The notes beneath the pieces are model-generated. The model saw only the letters and a program-made list of their open reading frames with translations, was not told the DNA's origin and did not search any database. Below are positions 22,801-37,800 of a stretch of DNA of 64,000 nt, piece by piece (position 1 is the stretch's first letter; every line of letters begins with the position of its first letter). A program made the position numbers and the translations under genes. The DNA comes from Tiliqua scincoides (Eukaryota; Chordata; Lepidosauria; Squamata; Scincidae). The stretch is from positions 11,259,754-11,323,753 of the forward strand of contig NC_089826.1 in the NCBI RefSeq assembly GCF_035046505.1. Direction: 5' to 3'.

Positions 22801-25800
22801 CATTATTTTACATCAGGGGTGCACAGACTTTCAAATTTAGGGATCTTGGACCTTTAACCATTGTGTAGGAGAGAAAACTTCATCTATTAGATGACAAGCT
22901 GCACCTGCTGAAATTCCCTCTTCTATACAATTGTTAAAGGTGCAAGATCTCTAAAGCTGAAAGTTTGGAACTCACACACAAAGTTTGTACTTGGCTCTTA
23001 ACTGTTGTTCCTGTTCGCAGTATTTTTTTTCAAAAAAAAATTTCTTACTAAAACACTCAAGAGGTTGCTTCCTATATACTCCAATATTTTAGCCTCTTTG
23101 GAACTGTTAGTCCCAGCCAGCTCTCTTCTTGATCTGGAGGTGAAGGGAGGAGGCGTCAGGTTGATTCCGTTATCTAGTAATCAGTTTCTATCAGTTAATA
23201 TTTTCTAAAACCTGATAGTAATGCCAGTCTTGCATACTTTCTGTTGTTCCCCTTTCCGAAAAGTAGCATGCAACTAGGTTGGAACTTGTGAGCTCCTACT
23301 GATTTTGGGGTTGTGGTACAGGTGAGGTAAAACAAATGGCAGGGTAGGACAAACGGTAGTGCCCCTACTATATGTTATGCCTTGTGTGGTGGGGAAGACA
23401 GTTGCCCATGACTTCCTAAAATTTGTTGCTTAGTCTGATGCAATTGCGACATGAAGGTCTTTCAGTAGAAACTTGTAAAGATATAGTGAAACATAAAGCT
23501 AAGAAACCTTCTGTAAACTAAGATTTATTTCTGTCCTGTGTTTTCTTCCAAAAATAGAATCCAGTGCAGCTTGCAAAACATTGTATGGCCTCCTTAGCTT
23601 TTCCTGATACTAGGACTACATTTCTTTAAAAATGTGAATAATTATAGAATTGTATGGCTAGGAAATTTAGGCCATTTTTAGATGTGCAGCATCAGGGCAT
23701 GGTTCTGGATACTGAAATACTCCTAATGACTCGTTCATTTACAATATAGTGTGCCACAGCACTAGGCAGGAATGATTTAAGTGTATTATACTATGAGGTC
23801 TCCATAGGGTAAGGAATAAACTGTTCTGATGACTCATGCCAGCAAACCATTGTACAAGAAAAAATTAAAATACCAAGCATTTATGTTGTGCATTCATAGC
23901 ATTCATAGCACTTCATAAGGTTGTCTCATTGTCACAGTCAAAGATTGTATTTGATACAACAGCCTTGTGAGGTAGGCTCATGTTCCCATCATATTGCTGT
24001 TGGGGGCTTGAGGATAAGACAAATGAGGGGATTCCTGACTCTCGCTTTTAGAAACAAGTAACAGTAGTCTCATACTTGGGGTTGGTGGGTGTGGAAAATT
24101 TCCCAAACCTTCCATCTTAAGATGAGTTGGATCCTAATCATAAAAATAGAATCAATTTGCTGAAAACTCAAAATATTTTCTTGTAACACAAAACATTTTC
24201 TTGTATACAAATTTGCAATAGACTTGTATGGTCACGATATATTCAGAAATGGGTCAGCCATGGTGTAGCTCAGGGGTGTCAAACTCATTTCATACGGAGG
24301 ACCACATAGAATTCATGATGCCTGCTGAGGGCCGGAAGTGATGTCATTAGACAAGTGATGTCATTAAACAGGTCATAACCAAAAATGACCTGTTTTTTCT
24401 CACTTAGGAACTCATTAGCTGCAAATAACAAAAGAGAAAATATATGAATCTTGATCATATTTCTAGATGCGGGAGAGCCCAATTTTCATGTGGGCTTCCC
24501 TTTCAGCATTAACAACTCAGCACTACTTGGCAGCTGAAAGCCTAAGGGCTGTATAAAAAGCTTCCGCGGGCCACATCTGGCCCCTGGGCCTTATGTTTGA
24601 CACCCCTGGTGTAGCTGGTTTTGCTTTTCGGTTTACATTAAATGCTATTTGAAGTTGTGTGTAGTCAGGTGAACTGGAATGAAATGGTTTAACTACTCAT
24701 GTTGCCAAATTATTTTGGCAGGCATTTGAAGTCTTTCATGCTCCAAGTAGTTTTAAAAGTATCTCTTTCCACCTATGTTTCTCCTTGGTTTGAATAACCT
24801 TTGCAAGCTTTGAAACAGTACTTGACTGTTAGAGAATTTTAGAGGAGAATTTTAGGAGAATTTTTTTAGAGGAGAATAGAGGAGAATTTTAGTGTGCCCG
24901 TAAAAATGTCAGCCTTGTAGAACAGTCCAGGTTACAGAAATAGTTCAGGCTGCAATCCTGTAAGCCCAAGTGATCTTTGTGAGATTTATTTCTGAGTAGC
25001 TATATATGATTGCACTGCACATCATCAGGTAACAGTACTTGAGAATTATTTCGTCTTGGGGCACCTTAAAGACTTAACAGATTTATTGTGGCATAAGCAT
25101 GTGTGAACCCCACTTCATCAAGAGTGTGAACATTATAAGCTCTAGTTTGTACAAGCTTATGCCACATAAATTTGTTCATCTTTAAGGACTCAAGGGTTGT
25201 ATTCCAAAAACAGTAGCCATGACTAATCACCACTGAACTCAGTGAAGCCAGTTATACATGACATAAGTCTTGTTAATTTCAGTGGGGCTGCACCATGTCT
25301 AGCTTATTTGGATACAAGCCTTTTAAAATGCCTTTTGGAATGCTGAGCACCTCTGCTCAAGTCCCACTTTGTTCGATAGAGCTTGCTCCAAGGTAAGTAT
25401 GCACCATGTAGGATTGCAGTTGGGCAGTCTAACCTTATGCTGCCCTGGTGCTAGAGGAACAGAGGTACTGAAATGGCAGCTGCTGTATCCATTGAGGCCA
25501 GGGCAGCTGTCAACTTGGAGTTCTCTAGTGAGACCAGCTTTTCCCTTTTAAAAATTCTGTGACAGAAAGTGCACTAATGAGCTGGCTTGAAGATAGTGCA
25601 GAACTGGAACCATACAATGGGTGCTTATGTGTTTGTGGCTTGGGTGCTTTCTTTGTTTTGGGGGAAGTCGTCTTAATCACAGAAGGAGGCAGTTTGTCAG
25701 AGCCACTAAAAGGCGTGAAGGGAGTGGTTCATCTGAATGTCCTCCCCATGCAATTAAAAAATTTCCTGGAAGCAACAAGGTGAGAAGTTGGGGCATGGGC

Positions 25801-28800
25801 CAGGTGTGTGCACCTGCTTTTTATTTCATAAGAGCCAGTTAAGAACATAAGAAGAGCCCTGCTGGATCAGGCCAAAGGCCCATCTAGTCCAGCTTCCTGT
25901 ATCTCACAGTGGCCCACCAAATGCCCCAGGGAGCACACAAGACAACAGGCACAACTTGCGTCCTGGTGCCCTTCCCTGCATCTGGCGATCAGTGGCAGCT
26001 TGCCTCTAAAACGGGGTGCCCAAACCCTGGCCCGGGGGCCATTTGCGGCCCTCAAGGGCTCCCAATCTGGCCCACAGGGAGCCCCCAGTCTCCAATGAGC
26101 CTCTGGCCCTCCAGAGACTTGCTGGAGCCCATGCTGGCCTGACGTAACTGCTCTCAACGTGAGGACAACTGTTTGACTTCTCACCTGAGCTGTGGGACAA
26201 GGGCTCCCTCCACTACTTGCTGTTTCACGTATGTGATACAGCAGTGGCAGTGAAGGAAAGGCTGGCCTTGCTTTGTGCAAGGCCTTGTATAGGCCTTGAA
26301 CTACTGCAAAACCTTCATTCATTCATATAAGTTCCTTCTCAAATATATTCATTTACGTATTTTTATTCAAATTTAAAATGTAAATTAATTCTTTTTTCCC
26401 AGCCCCGGACACAATGTCAGAGAGATGTTATGGCCCTTCTGCAAAAATGTTTGAACACCCCTGCTCTAAAACAAAGAGCTTGCACGTACCTATTATGACT
26501 TGTAACCTGTAATGAACTTCTCCAGAAATTTGTCCAGTCCCCTCTTAAAGGCATCCAGACAAGATGAGGTTTTTGCTGTACATATTTTAACTTTGAAGGG
26601 CTTTTGTACTTGAAAATATTGAGAACTATTAGCCAGTTTTCTAGAATCACTTAACCAAGTATTCTGTGATTTATAGAGAAGTCCTACTGATTTCAAATAG
26701 CGTAATAGGGGATGTGCTGAATTGCAGATATTATTGCTTCAGGAAAGAAGTTATCAATTATTTTTCTATCGTCCAAGTTGCCACATTTCCGAAACGTTAA
26801 ATCTGTAAGAGTCTGGCTGTGTTTTCCCACTTCTATATTGTTGATAGCACAGAATTACCATTCTAAGGGCTGGATCCTATCCAACTTTCCAGTGCTAATT
26901 CAGCCATGCCAACAGGCATGAGCAGCATTCTCTGATTGGGGAGGGCAGTCACAGAGGCCTCTTCGAGGTAAGGGAACTTTTGTACCCTTACCTTGGGGCT
27001 GCATTGCAGCTGTATCAGCACTGGAAAGTTGGATATGATTGGGCCCTAACACATACTTTAAAAGCAGTGTTTGGGTTCACAGTGTATCGTGTGCTTCTTT
27101 TGAGTCTAGTCCATGAAGCTGATTCCTCTGCATCATAGCATATTGGGTGCATAGATGAATGCCTTCCTCTATCTGCTTTGCAGTGTAGCTCAGCATTGCC
27201 AGATTGTTAGAGCAACAGCAGTTGAGGCAGTCACTGGAGAAATGGTTCTGGAAGGCTGAACTAAGCAGGATTGGGGAACCTGACCTTTTTCAAGTGATTC
27301 ACAATACCTTTCACCAAATGACATTTTCTTGTTCTGGGAAGATCATTGCAAACATCCTGTGAAAGGAGGCAAGAATTACAAGTGATGCGAGAATTGTAGT
27401 GTTGGATAAAATGCCCTCTAACTCAAAATTGTTCTCCGTCAGACATCTGTTTCTGGTTTTGTTTCTATGAATGAAATTTGTTTCAAGCAAGAAAGATTGA
27501 TTTAAATCAGTGTTTCTCAACATTTGTCCTCCGTTGTACTATTTCACACTATTTGAAGTACCACCAGAAGTAACTGGCAATGACATCATCACCTGTTACT
27601 TCTGGGTTTGGAGGCCAGATGCGACGTGATCAGTAAGAGGCTCAAGGTGGACAGGAGGGCTTTTTCGATTAGGGAAAAGCATGCTTTGGAACTTCCTATT
27701 GCTGCTTGTGTTGCATTCCTGGTGTCACTGCTGGATGGCAAGTGTCCAGGTGTCCCGCGAGTACCACCAGGCACCACCTCAAGTATCACTGGTGCTACCC
27801 ATACCACTGGTTGAGAAACACTGATTTAAATTAAGGCAACACAGATCAACCTTTCTTTGTGGGTGATTTAAACTACTAATTTAAATAAAGATTTTCCGTG
27901 GATTATTTACATTAATCATGCTAGCAAGTATGTGATACTAGCAAGTAACATTTGATTTAATGTTACTTTATTCTAGCAACTAGGCCTTGTACCTTACTAT
28001 TGCACTATCAACTTTTGCAACATTTTCCTGGTTTTTTTACTTGGCAAATATATATAGATATAGATATAGATATAGATATAGATATAGCTATAGATATAGC
28101 TATAGATAGATATAGATATATATATATATAGATATATATAGATATATATATATATATATATATCTATATCTGTGTGTGTTTCTAAATAGTGTGGCTGTTA
28201 TGACTTAAGCCATGACAGGTTTTTGTAGATTAGTGCTGGTTGGAATCAACACTAGAAGATGGTGCTTCTTTCAAGGGTTCCTCTTTGTTTTAGTCTGCCA
28301 CTTGTCATATAACTGTCCTCTTTCCCTCCCCCTGAAAAAGATAGTCATTTGGCAGATAACGTTTCTCTGAGAAGGAAACGTTCTTTGATGGTATTAATTG
28401 GAAGAATTAATGTTTATAGTTATTAAACCAGTCAATATCGGGTAGTCATGAGGCATAAAACAGGACAAAAATGTCACCCTGATGGATCTGTAGGATGACA
28501 TGTGTAGTGACTGTAGCTGTTCCCTACTATCAAGTCATAGTGCATTAACAATTGTGTTCTGAAATGACGGATAAAGATGTTTTCTTCACATCTGTTTCGT
28601 TATAGAGAAAAGAGCTTTTCAGTTCAGTTTTAAAGGATTATTTGCTTGCATTTTATGTTAAACCAGATTATATAAGAAGGGAAACAACTGATATCTTAAG
28701 TTGGTAGCTGAAACTTAAAAAAAACAAACTAAATCTGAATTTTAAAAAAATGGCTTCTATTCACCCTGGTATTTGGTAGGTCAGGAAGTAGTGTTCCTAT

Positions 28801-31800
28801 TAGTAAAACCTAAGTTATTCACAACTGTGAATGTTTTGGTGTGTTTGTGACAATTTTCCTGAGTGATTGCAACTTTTGCTTTTTGTTTTAGGATGTGGAT
28901 GGTGTTGATAGACTTGGAGACCAAGACCTCAGGAATGATTCAGAAATTGTTCCACCAGCAGACGGCACACCAGAAATTTTTAAAAAGGCACTTTCTGGCT
29001 TGTCATCAAGGTATTAAAAAAAAAAGAAGTAAAAATGCATCTGGATGTAAAAAATTAAGCTTTTTTTTTTTTTTAGAAAACTGGACTCTGCAAGCTTGTA
29101 TTTAGATTTTGAACCAGTTGCTAGGAATCGAGGTCAACCGTTATTTGGACTGATATTGATATACAACTTTTTGAATACAGACACAGGTTGAGATTAATTA
29201 TTTGCATGGGTTCCGTTCCAAGCACTCATGTGGATGGCAAAAAATGCACTATAGCAAATCAATTTAAAAAACAAAGTTTCTTTGCTCCGATTTAAAAACA
29301 CCTCGCTAACCTTTGTGATGTACGATAGGAGTCATTAAGAAGACAATCCGTCAATCAGCTCCTCCTCCAAGAGCTTACAAAGAACTGAGAACTTACTCAG
29401 CCCCACCCTTTACCAATGCAAAGGGATCACCTTTCTTTCACGTTCTCAGGGAGAAGGGAGGGGCCCGCTGGAGAGAGAAGGATTGATGGATTGTCAGGCA
29501 GCTGCCCTCTCTCATTAAGGAGGCTATTGTTCAGTTTTTAAAACTGATTTTAAAGGGGTGCATTTTTCCCCTTCTCCAGGGATCAGCACATTCCTTCTCA
29601 TTTGCAGGGGCCATTTGTGTTGAGTCAAATCCGTGTATAAAAAATCAGTGTATAAATGGGGTGGACCCGTATGTACTTTCAGAAATAGTCAAACAATGCC
29701 TATTTTTTAGATACTGATACTTGAATATGGGATTAGTACAGTTGTACCCAATCTATGAGGCATGGCTCCTGGGAATGGCACAGTGAACACACAGGGGAGT
29801 TGTGGAACTCTTGTTGCTTGGCAGTAGGCATCCAATAGGATGCTGAAAATGGTGGCAAAAGGCTCAGGTCAGCGAGCAAAGCTTTGTGTGTGTGGTTTTT
29901 GCTGTGGAAGGGCCCGATGTGAGCCTCTTACTGTCATCTTCAGAATCACTCCATGGTCTCCAACCTGAAAGTAACTGGCGATGTCATTCATCATCATTTA
30001 CTTCCAGGTTCTGAGCACTGTTATAGCACAGAAGGTATCGCAACGGAGGTACATTGGGTAGAGCTAGTTTAATGTGTTCCTGGCTAAAAACTTTTATAAT
30101 GCCTTCCCATGAGATGTATGACTTAAATTTCTACACAAGAATATCATGTTTGCCTTTTCTGTTTAGTTGAAAAATTTATTTTTAAAGGTAGTGGAAAAAA
30201 TAAGATTTCATCAGACCATCAATATTCCTGTGCGCATTTGGTAATTTCTCTCATCTGATCATAGGTTTGCAATGCAGGCAAATCTCATTCTTACCTTGTC
30301 AAATCAGTTTTATTGTTAAGAACAGGTACTTGATTGTAACTTTAATGTGTGACTTTTTTTTCCCCTTTGCAGATGGAAGAATTGGTGGATTCGTGGGATT
30401 TTAAGTTTAGCTATGATTTCATTCTTTTTCATGGTCATATACATGGGATCATTCATGCTGATGCTGCTTGTAAGTTTGCTGTACAGTGAGATTTATCTCC
30501 TTTATTGATCTTGCGTTTGTCTGATGGATCTGTTCTTGTGAGTAAATTCATTTCTCTATCTTGATTCTGTCTTTCCCGTACTTATCCATTCTAAAACTCA
30601 AAGCGCAATCCTAAGGGTGTGCATGTCTGGTGCAGTAGTCACTGCACTGGCCAAAGGTGTTACAAATGTGCCTTAAAGCATGTTTGCATTAGCCAGAGAA
30701 GAGGCTGCACCAGCTGGGAGGCCTACAATGCCCTACCAACACCACATCCTTCTAATCGACCGAATGGCGCAGAGAAATGGGGAGGGGGCATTTAGGGGCA
30801 GGGATAGGATGGAATGGGGTGAATTGGGCCCATGAAGGGGCAGGATTAGCAGAAGACTTCTCTGTATCCTAATCTCCTCCCCAGCCAACCCAGCATTACA
30901 CTGGGCTTCCCAGATTTGCACCAGATTAATAGCTGGCATGGATCTGAGAAACCCCATAGGGCAGACTGGGGCTCGACATGAGGTAATATATCCCTTACCC
31001 CAAGGAGACCTCCAACCACCTCCTAACTTGTGCTGGATACAGTGCAGGCTGTGCAGCCTGGCTGTGCTAGAACCAGTTAGGTTTGGGCTGCCTGTCTGTA
31101 TCACTGTCAGACTGATATTGATGGAGAGTTTCCTTTTGCCTTTCTAATTCAATGCTAATTCTGGAAACATAGCTTAGGTACTTGCTAAACTCTTGCACCC
31201 TCATGCTTTCCCATTTCCAGCAACACTGAAGGGCAGTTTTCAATGGTATGTGCATGCTGAACTGTCCCCTGATGTGGTGGTGAATGGAAAAGGCTGTTCA
31301 CTGAACTCTAGGAGTGCCTGTGAATTGGATCAGAATACCTCTGTGCTATGGCATGTCAAGAGTATAGTTCAGTTTCATATTCGGATTAGCTTTCAGGTTT
31401 CTCAAATGTACAGTGCTTTATAAATAACTGAAAACACTTGAGGAATGGCAATGTATGAAGCAATAACTGATAATTTTTATTGAGCCTGTGCACCCTTACC
31501 TGGAAATAAGTCCAGTTGAAATCGGTGGGTCTTCTGAGTAGATATGCCTGACGTGCTCTGTTAATCTAGTATTTCTAGACAACTGTACATTTTGAAACCT
31601 CATCTTTCTTTTGCCTTAACTGCAGGTTTTGAGCATACAAGTAAAGTGTTTCCATGAAATTATTACTATCGGTTATAGAGTCTACCATTCTTATGATTTA
31701 CCCTGGTTTAGAACCCTAAGCTGGTAAGTAGCAAGTGGCAAATTTTTGGTTCTAGCTGCGCTTTCAACCTTTCAATTACATCCCATAAGGATGGCTTTCT

Positions 31801-34800
31801 AAACAAAACACAGATCTAGATGAGGATGGTGATATTTACATACCATTTTTCAACATATTCTGCTTCTAACCACTGACTTTTTTTTTAAGCTATTTTTAAG
31901 CTATAAGTTATTTGTAGAATGCATTTGTTCCATAAGTTTTCAGAGTAGCAGTTTAAAAACTGAATGTTAGTGAGAGATCTGAACAGCTATATCAGTTTGA
32001 CTTTATTTGATGAAATATTACATTGAGTACTACCAAAAACATAAACAGTCTAAAATTATTTTCTGGAGGGAATACAGAAGAATTTATTTACTTGTGCAAT
32101 AATATCTCCTATAATGCCATGAAGTTGTGTTTGGAAAATGGGGTGAAACAGCACCACAAGAGGTAATAATACTGTTCTAAAGAAGACATGTCAATTTAGA
32201 GTGCATTGGGTTGGAGCCTGGTTTGTAATTGACACTGTTGCTATCATACTTCCTGTATGGCAGTAGTGCAAGATGGTGGGAGGTGCTCCTCCCAGGAGGA
32301 TGGGCCAGGTTGCAACTCATCTTTGGGAACTACAGGCTTCTTGGTGAAGAAAGCATCTGGGGTAGATTGCCTTGCCTGCTATTTCCTCTCTGAAAACATT
32401 TTTTTTTGTAGCAGTTGACTCTGTTCTAGTCAGAATATATACTCAGAATATATGGCTCTCATTGACACAGCACTAGCCAGAATGCACAGGTTCCATTTGC
32501 TGAAAGCAAAGCGCAGTTAGCTGTACTCTTCTGCACCAAATATTATTGGGATTTATGGATTTTAACCTTTTTTTATAATTCTATAAAAATTATACTTGGG
32601 GTGGGGGAGAATGATACAACAAAGCAATTGTATTGGAAGTAGTGTTGTAGAACGTATTACTCTTAGAGCATGCTGCAAAACTATGGAAATCTAAGTGTAC
32701 CGAACACCTGACTGTCTGGATTAACCTGAGTGAATTTTCTGGTTTTCAGGTTTACACCTTCCAAGAGAGCTGTATGAAAAGTTTGTGTTTTTTGTGTTGC
32801 TCCCTGTCCCATAAAGTAACTTAACTGCGGTATGTATTGCAGGTATTTCTTGCTGTGCGTGAACTACTTCTTTTATGGAGAGACGGTAGCTGATTATTTT
32901 GCCACATTTGTTCAAAGAAGAGAACAACTTCAGTTCCTAATTCGCTACCACCGATTTATATCGTTTGCCCTTTATCTGGCAGGTAACCTAGTATGTTTTG
33001 TCTGTGGCTGTGGTGACTATCCCCCCCCCCCCAAAAAAAAAAAAATCATTTGGCTGTGTGTAAGATGGAAATGGTCTGGCTTACCCTCTGCCATTAACAA
33101 CTCTGTAACCCTTATAACCCATGTTCAAGTCACGACTAGGACTAGGTCCCTTTGGACTAGCTAATGAGAAAAGTGGAACCCCAGTCCTCAAGCACTACAT
33201 ATAAGGGGCACATTTTGTTGTGGCAGTGCAGGGTTACAACTCAAGCTGTTGTACCCATTTTGTCTCTAGGAAGTGAGCATGAAGCTTCAGCCTACATCAG
33301 TGGATTTTAGAGTTAAAGTAAAAGAAACCCAAAGCTAAGGCTGCAATTCTGTGCACAATTACTTGGGAGTAAGCCCCATTGCTTGGTGGGACCTACTTCT
33401 GAATAGGCACTAATAGGATTGCGCTGTAAGTTAACTAAACAGTCCCTGCACTAAGTTAAGGCTTTCTTACGTATTTTGTTCTGTTCGATCTTTCAGTTTT
33501 TGAATTAACCTTTTCTATATTTTAAAAACATCTGTTATGTCTGGTAAAAGGCAAGGGCTGCTGCCTACTTCCTGTCTGATTGACTGCTTCTGACCAAACA
33601 CTACAAGGGCTTGGAGTGTGTGTGCTCATGTCCTGACTAAGGGGCAATCCTATTACTCACTCAGCAACATGTTTCAGTGCTGAGGGATGTGTGGATTAAT
33701 GGGCTAATCTCAGACTGAAAGATAGGCATGAGATGGAACTTTAATTCTTTTTTGTAATACTCTGAGAGTAAGTAGTTGGCAATCCTGCTGCTTCCTGCCA
33801 TTTCAGAGTTTCATTGGTTGTTCATTTTTGGCCAGCCTAGACCAGTAGTTTTTAACCTTTTTCATCTCACGGCACACTGACAAGGTGCTAAAATGGTCAA
33901 GGCACACAGTCTATTTTTTTTTTTACAATTGAAGAGTCACACTGAACTGGTGGGGGGGGGTGGAGGTTCACATATCCCAACGAACCTATAAACAAATGAT
34001 CCACCTCCAAACTGGACCATCCGTGGGACACTGGTTGTAAATAACTGGCCTAGACAGTATTAGATTGACTGCACTGATGAACTGCAGAAGTGTGCTTGAA
34101 TGGCCCTGTGTATGTTGAATCAGAAGGTGTTGTGGGAAAGAAACATGACCTTCTCAGTATGGGATGGAGATATTTGATATAATTGAAAACCAAAGCAGGT
34201 GGGAGAGAGCCTAAGAGGAATACACCTTTTTATTATTTTTATTACCTTTTTGTTCAGTGTAATTGGAGTAATATTGCGAAACATGCATCTGTCTTCTGTT
34301 CTCCACACAGGTTTCTGTATGTTTGTACTGAGTCTGGTAAAGAGGCACTATCGTTTGCAGTTTTACATGGTGCGTACCCACCCCATAGATGCTAAATTTC
34401 TTCGATAAAAATCTGCAGTAGTAGTTGCTTCCTGTTTGTCACTGTTGGATTGGCATTTTGAAAAGTATATTTTAAGGACTCGAGCACAAGCAAGTCACAG
34501 CTGTTCACCCTGCACTATTGATACAAATTAGGGTTATGGTAGAGGTGCCTTTGGCAGTGTGTCATCATAGGTTTGCTTTGTTCTATGTGAGCCTCACAGC
34601 AGACTGCTGTATCTTCTAGACCAGTGGTTCTCACACATTTAGCACCAGGACCCACTTTTTAGAATGAGAATCTGGCATGTCCCACCGGAAGTGATGTCAT
34701 GACTGGAAGTGACATCAAGCAGGAAAATTTTTAACAATCCTAGGCTGCAATCCTCCCCACACTTACCCAGGAGTAAGTCCCATTTACTATCATTGTTTAA

Positions 34801-37800
34801 AAAAATATATACATAGTAGCTTGTTAAAAGTACAGGTCTGTAACGTTCCCCAAATGCAGTCATATACCATGGTGGCATCAAGTCTAATATATTAAAAATA
34901 AAACATTGAAAGGAATGGGGACCCACCTGAAATAGGCTCATGACCTACCTAGTGGGTCCCAACCCACAGATTGAGAAACACTGTTCTAGACTGTTAACTA
35001 CATGTTAGAAAAAGATGAAATTGTTATTTGCTCCAGATATAGGTCAACAAAATTGACAATGTATTCAAAATCTTCACAGAGTGAACATGGGAAAAGATTA
35101 AAATGCATGTGTCAAAATTAAAGACTTGAATTTTCTGTCAAGAAACAGTGTGTTCTGACCTGGAAGTCATTTGCATTTTCTGTGCAAATAATACCTGAAT
35201 ATAGCAGCTGTGTGAGATGCTTTCACAGCTTGCTTGCAACTGTCCCAAGCGACAAATTTAACTAGAAACCATCAAAAGTACTTAAGTATCTTTCCTGCCA
35301 AAGTGGAAATGCACAATTCAGATGTATTTAAAATGGAAATAATTCTTCATCAAAGATCCCTACAGTGATTCTAGAAACATGTACAGTGTGAGCTGCTACA
35401 TTACTGGAAATTTCAGTAAAGTACAGGTTGAGTCTTGTTGTTTGTGAAGGTTCTGTTCCCAGAACTCGCATGGATGGCAAAAATTGCATTAAAGCAAATC
35501 CATTTAAAAAACAATGTCCCTGTGCTAGGCTTCTAAAAAGCAGCCTTGCTTACCTTTGTGATAAGATAGGCATTAGGCAGAAGACTTCTAAAAAGCAGCC
35601 TTGCTTACCTTTGTGACAAGATAGTCATTAGGCAGAAGATCCATCAATCATTCTCTCTGTAGGCGCTTAGAAAGGCTTCCCTCCCAGCCAGTGACCCCTC
35701 CCTTTACCCAGAGCCCACCTCTGGGAAAGAATGCAAAGTGATTATCGTTATTTCACATGCTCAGGGGCAAGGGAGGGGTCGCTTGCTTTAGAATAAAGCT
35801 TTCTAAGTGCCTGGAAAGAGAATGATTGATGGATTGTCACCCTGCTGCCCTCTCTTGCATTATACTTGGTTACAGGTTATACCTGCTTTTACAGGTTATA
35901 CCTGTAGAGCTATATATTGCCAGACAGCATATTGCATTAATCCACATTGATGATATTGAGAAAAGTGACTAGTTGTGTGCGTGTGTGAACCAAAATCAGT
36001 GTTGGTACGCTACAAGATGTTGTGTTAGAAATGGGGAATTATGTGCTGGCATGACTAGAAATGACAAATTATAATTAACTCTAACTTATAAAGAGGGTCT
36101 CTTATTTCTTCATTGTGGCCTAGGCAGTTTAGATCCAAGTGTGTGTTTCTTACAAGTTATTAACTTCTATTTTGATTAATATGTAGCATAATTCATCCTA
36201 ACCTTGTCACTGACATTTTAATGTTCCAATTCTAAATTGTCTATATATGTACGCACATATTATCCTACTGCTTATCTCATTATCATTAAGTTGCTCTCAA
36301 TTACAAGATGAAAATATTGTAGGCATCTGTTATAGCAATCTTTTTGTAACTGTCTTGTCTGAAACTAACACTGCTAGACTGTGCTGCTCTGTCCATACTC
36401 ACTTCTTAGAATATTTCTTTGAACTAAACTACCATTTTTACTTAGATGTATCAGTCTGTGGTGTCATTACTAACTGTTGTGTTATTGCACTGTTAACAGT
36501 TCGCATGGACTCATGTTACTTTGCTGATCACTGTAACTCAATCTCATCTTGTCATCCAAAATCTGTTTGAAGGCATGATCTGGTAAGGGAACAGTAATTA
36601 TTGCAAATCTGTGCATTTGTCTCATTCATACAAATAGTTGTATTTAAGGTTAGATAATTGTGTGTTTCAGTTCTTTTTTCCCCCTCACAAGTTCATTTGT
36701 GGATATGTAGGGGGGGCCTTGAGTAAGCTTTGAAATGTTAGGATTTAACAATTTAGGAAGTAAATTAAGAATGTTCTATTCTGTGAATGCTGGAGGGGGT
36801 CTTGTGCACTTGTATACATTAGAATTAAGATTTTTGAACTCTAATAATTGTCTTGTATTTACACTGACATGATCTTACCCGGTATTTTAACACTAATATA
36901 AGTTAGTTGAATTTTCTACTAGTATCAAGGGGTCCTGATCCTAGCCTAGAGAAAATACAGAGTAGCTTTTCCATTGTAAATAAGTTTTTAGGAAATCTGA
37001 TTGTTAGTGGTAGAACCGGCACCCAGAGCTTTTAGAATTAGGGTATGAAACTAGGATTCCTAGAAGAGGTGTGGATGGGACTCAGCAAGTCCTACAAGTT
37101 GTGGAATATTACCATTCCCTTTAAAACAAGTTTGTGTGGGTGGTTTCAGTAGAGTTAACTCCTGGATAAATTGCACTGCAGGTTAGTTGTTTCTCATAAA
37201 GGAGAAGAGTCTTGTTTTCATATAAATTGGCTTTGGCTGTAATCGGAGAACTGTGACACTAGTTCCATGAGCCAAAGGCAGGCTTCAGACTTTGCCGCAT
37301 AGCTTTGATAGCTGCAATTAGGGTATCTCGAAGAGCTTTTGGATTTCATTTCGAGCTCAAATGGAGTTTCAGAAGCAACTTGTGATATGCCGAGAGTGTT
37401 CAAAGAATGCTTGAGCATTCAAGGAGTGGTAGTCCAAACATTTATCTTAGCCAGCACAAGCTCCTTACATAAGCCTAAGCAGTTCATTGGTTCTTACCTC
37501 CAGTGGCCAGCTATGATCAAAGTGGGAAAAAGGTGGTCTGTTGTAAGGAGGAGCCCTTGTGTACAGTTGAACCTCTTTTCAGGTTCCTTTAAGGGTGTGG
37601 TTGAGGTCAGTGCTGATGAAAACTCCAACCTAATTTATTTGAATTTCATATTTTCAGGATGTGTTTCTTATACATGTAGGTCCTCTGTGTTCATCCCTTT
37701 TCTAGGCATCTTTCTCCTGATCAATTTGACATCTTCTGACATGTTTGGCATACATTTATACAGAATTTCCTCACAAAGCAAGTGCATCTTAAGATGATGA

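Larger units (their letters stand above)
16873..28891 (+). other. CDS1: CDS1 intron 1
   Basis: This 12-kb intron starts GTAAGT and ends with a pyrimidine-rich AG. It carries hAT elements (18390-18928, 19380-19900, 24271-24608, 26012-26463, 27508-27823), a LINE copy (19920-22066), a CR1 tail, TWA palindromic elements and an (TAGATA)n microsatellite, each listed separately. I see no gene in the remaining unique stretches (16.9-18.1 kb, 22.1-22.8 kb, 23.0-24.2 kb, 28.2-28.9 kb). Confidence 0.85.
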
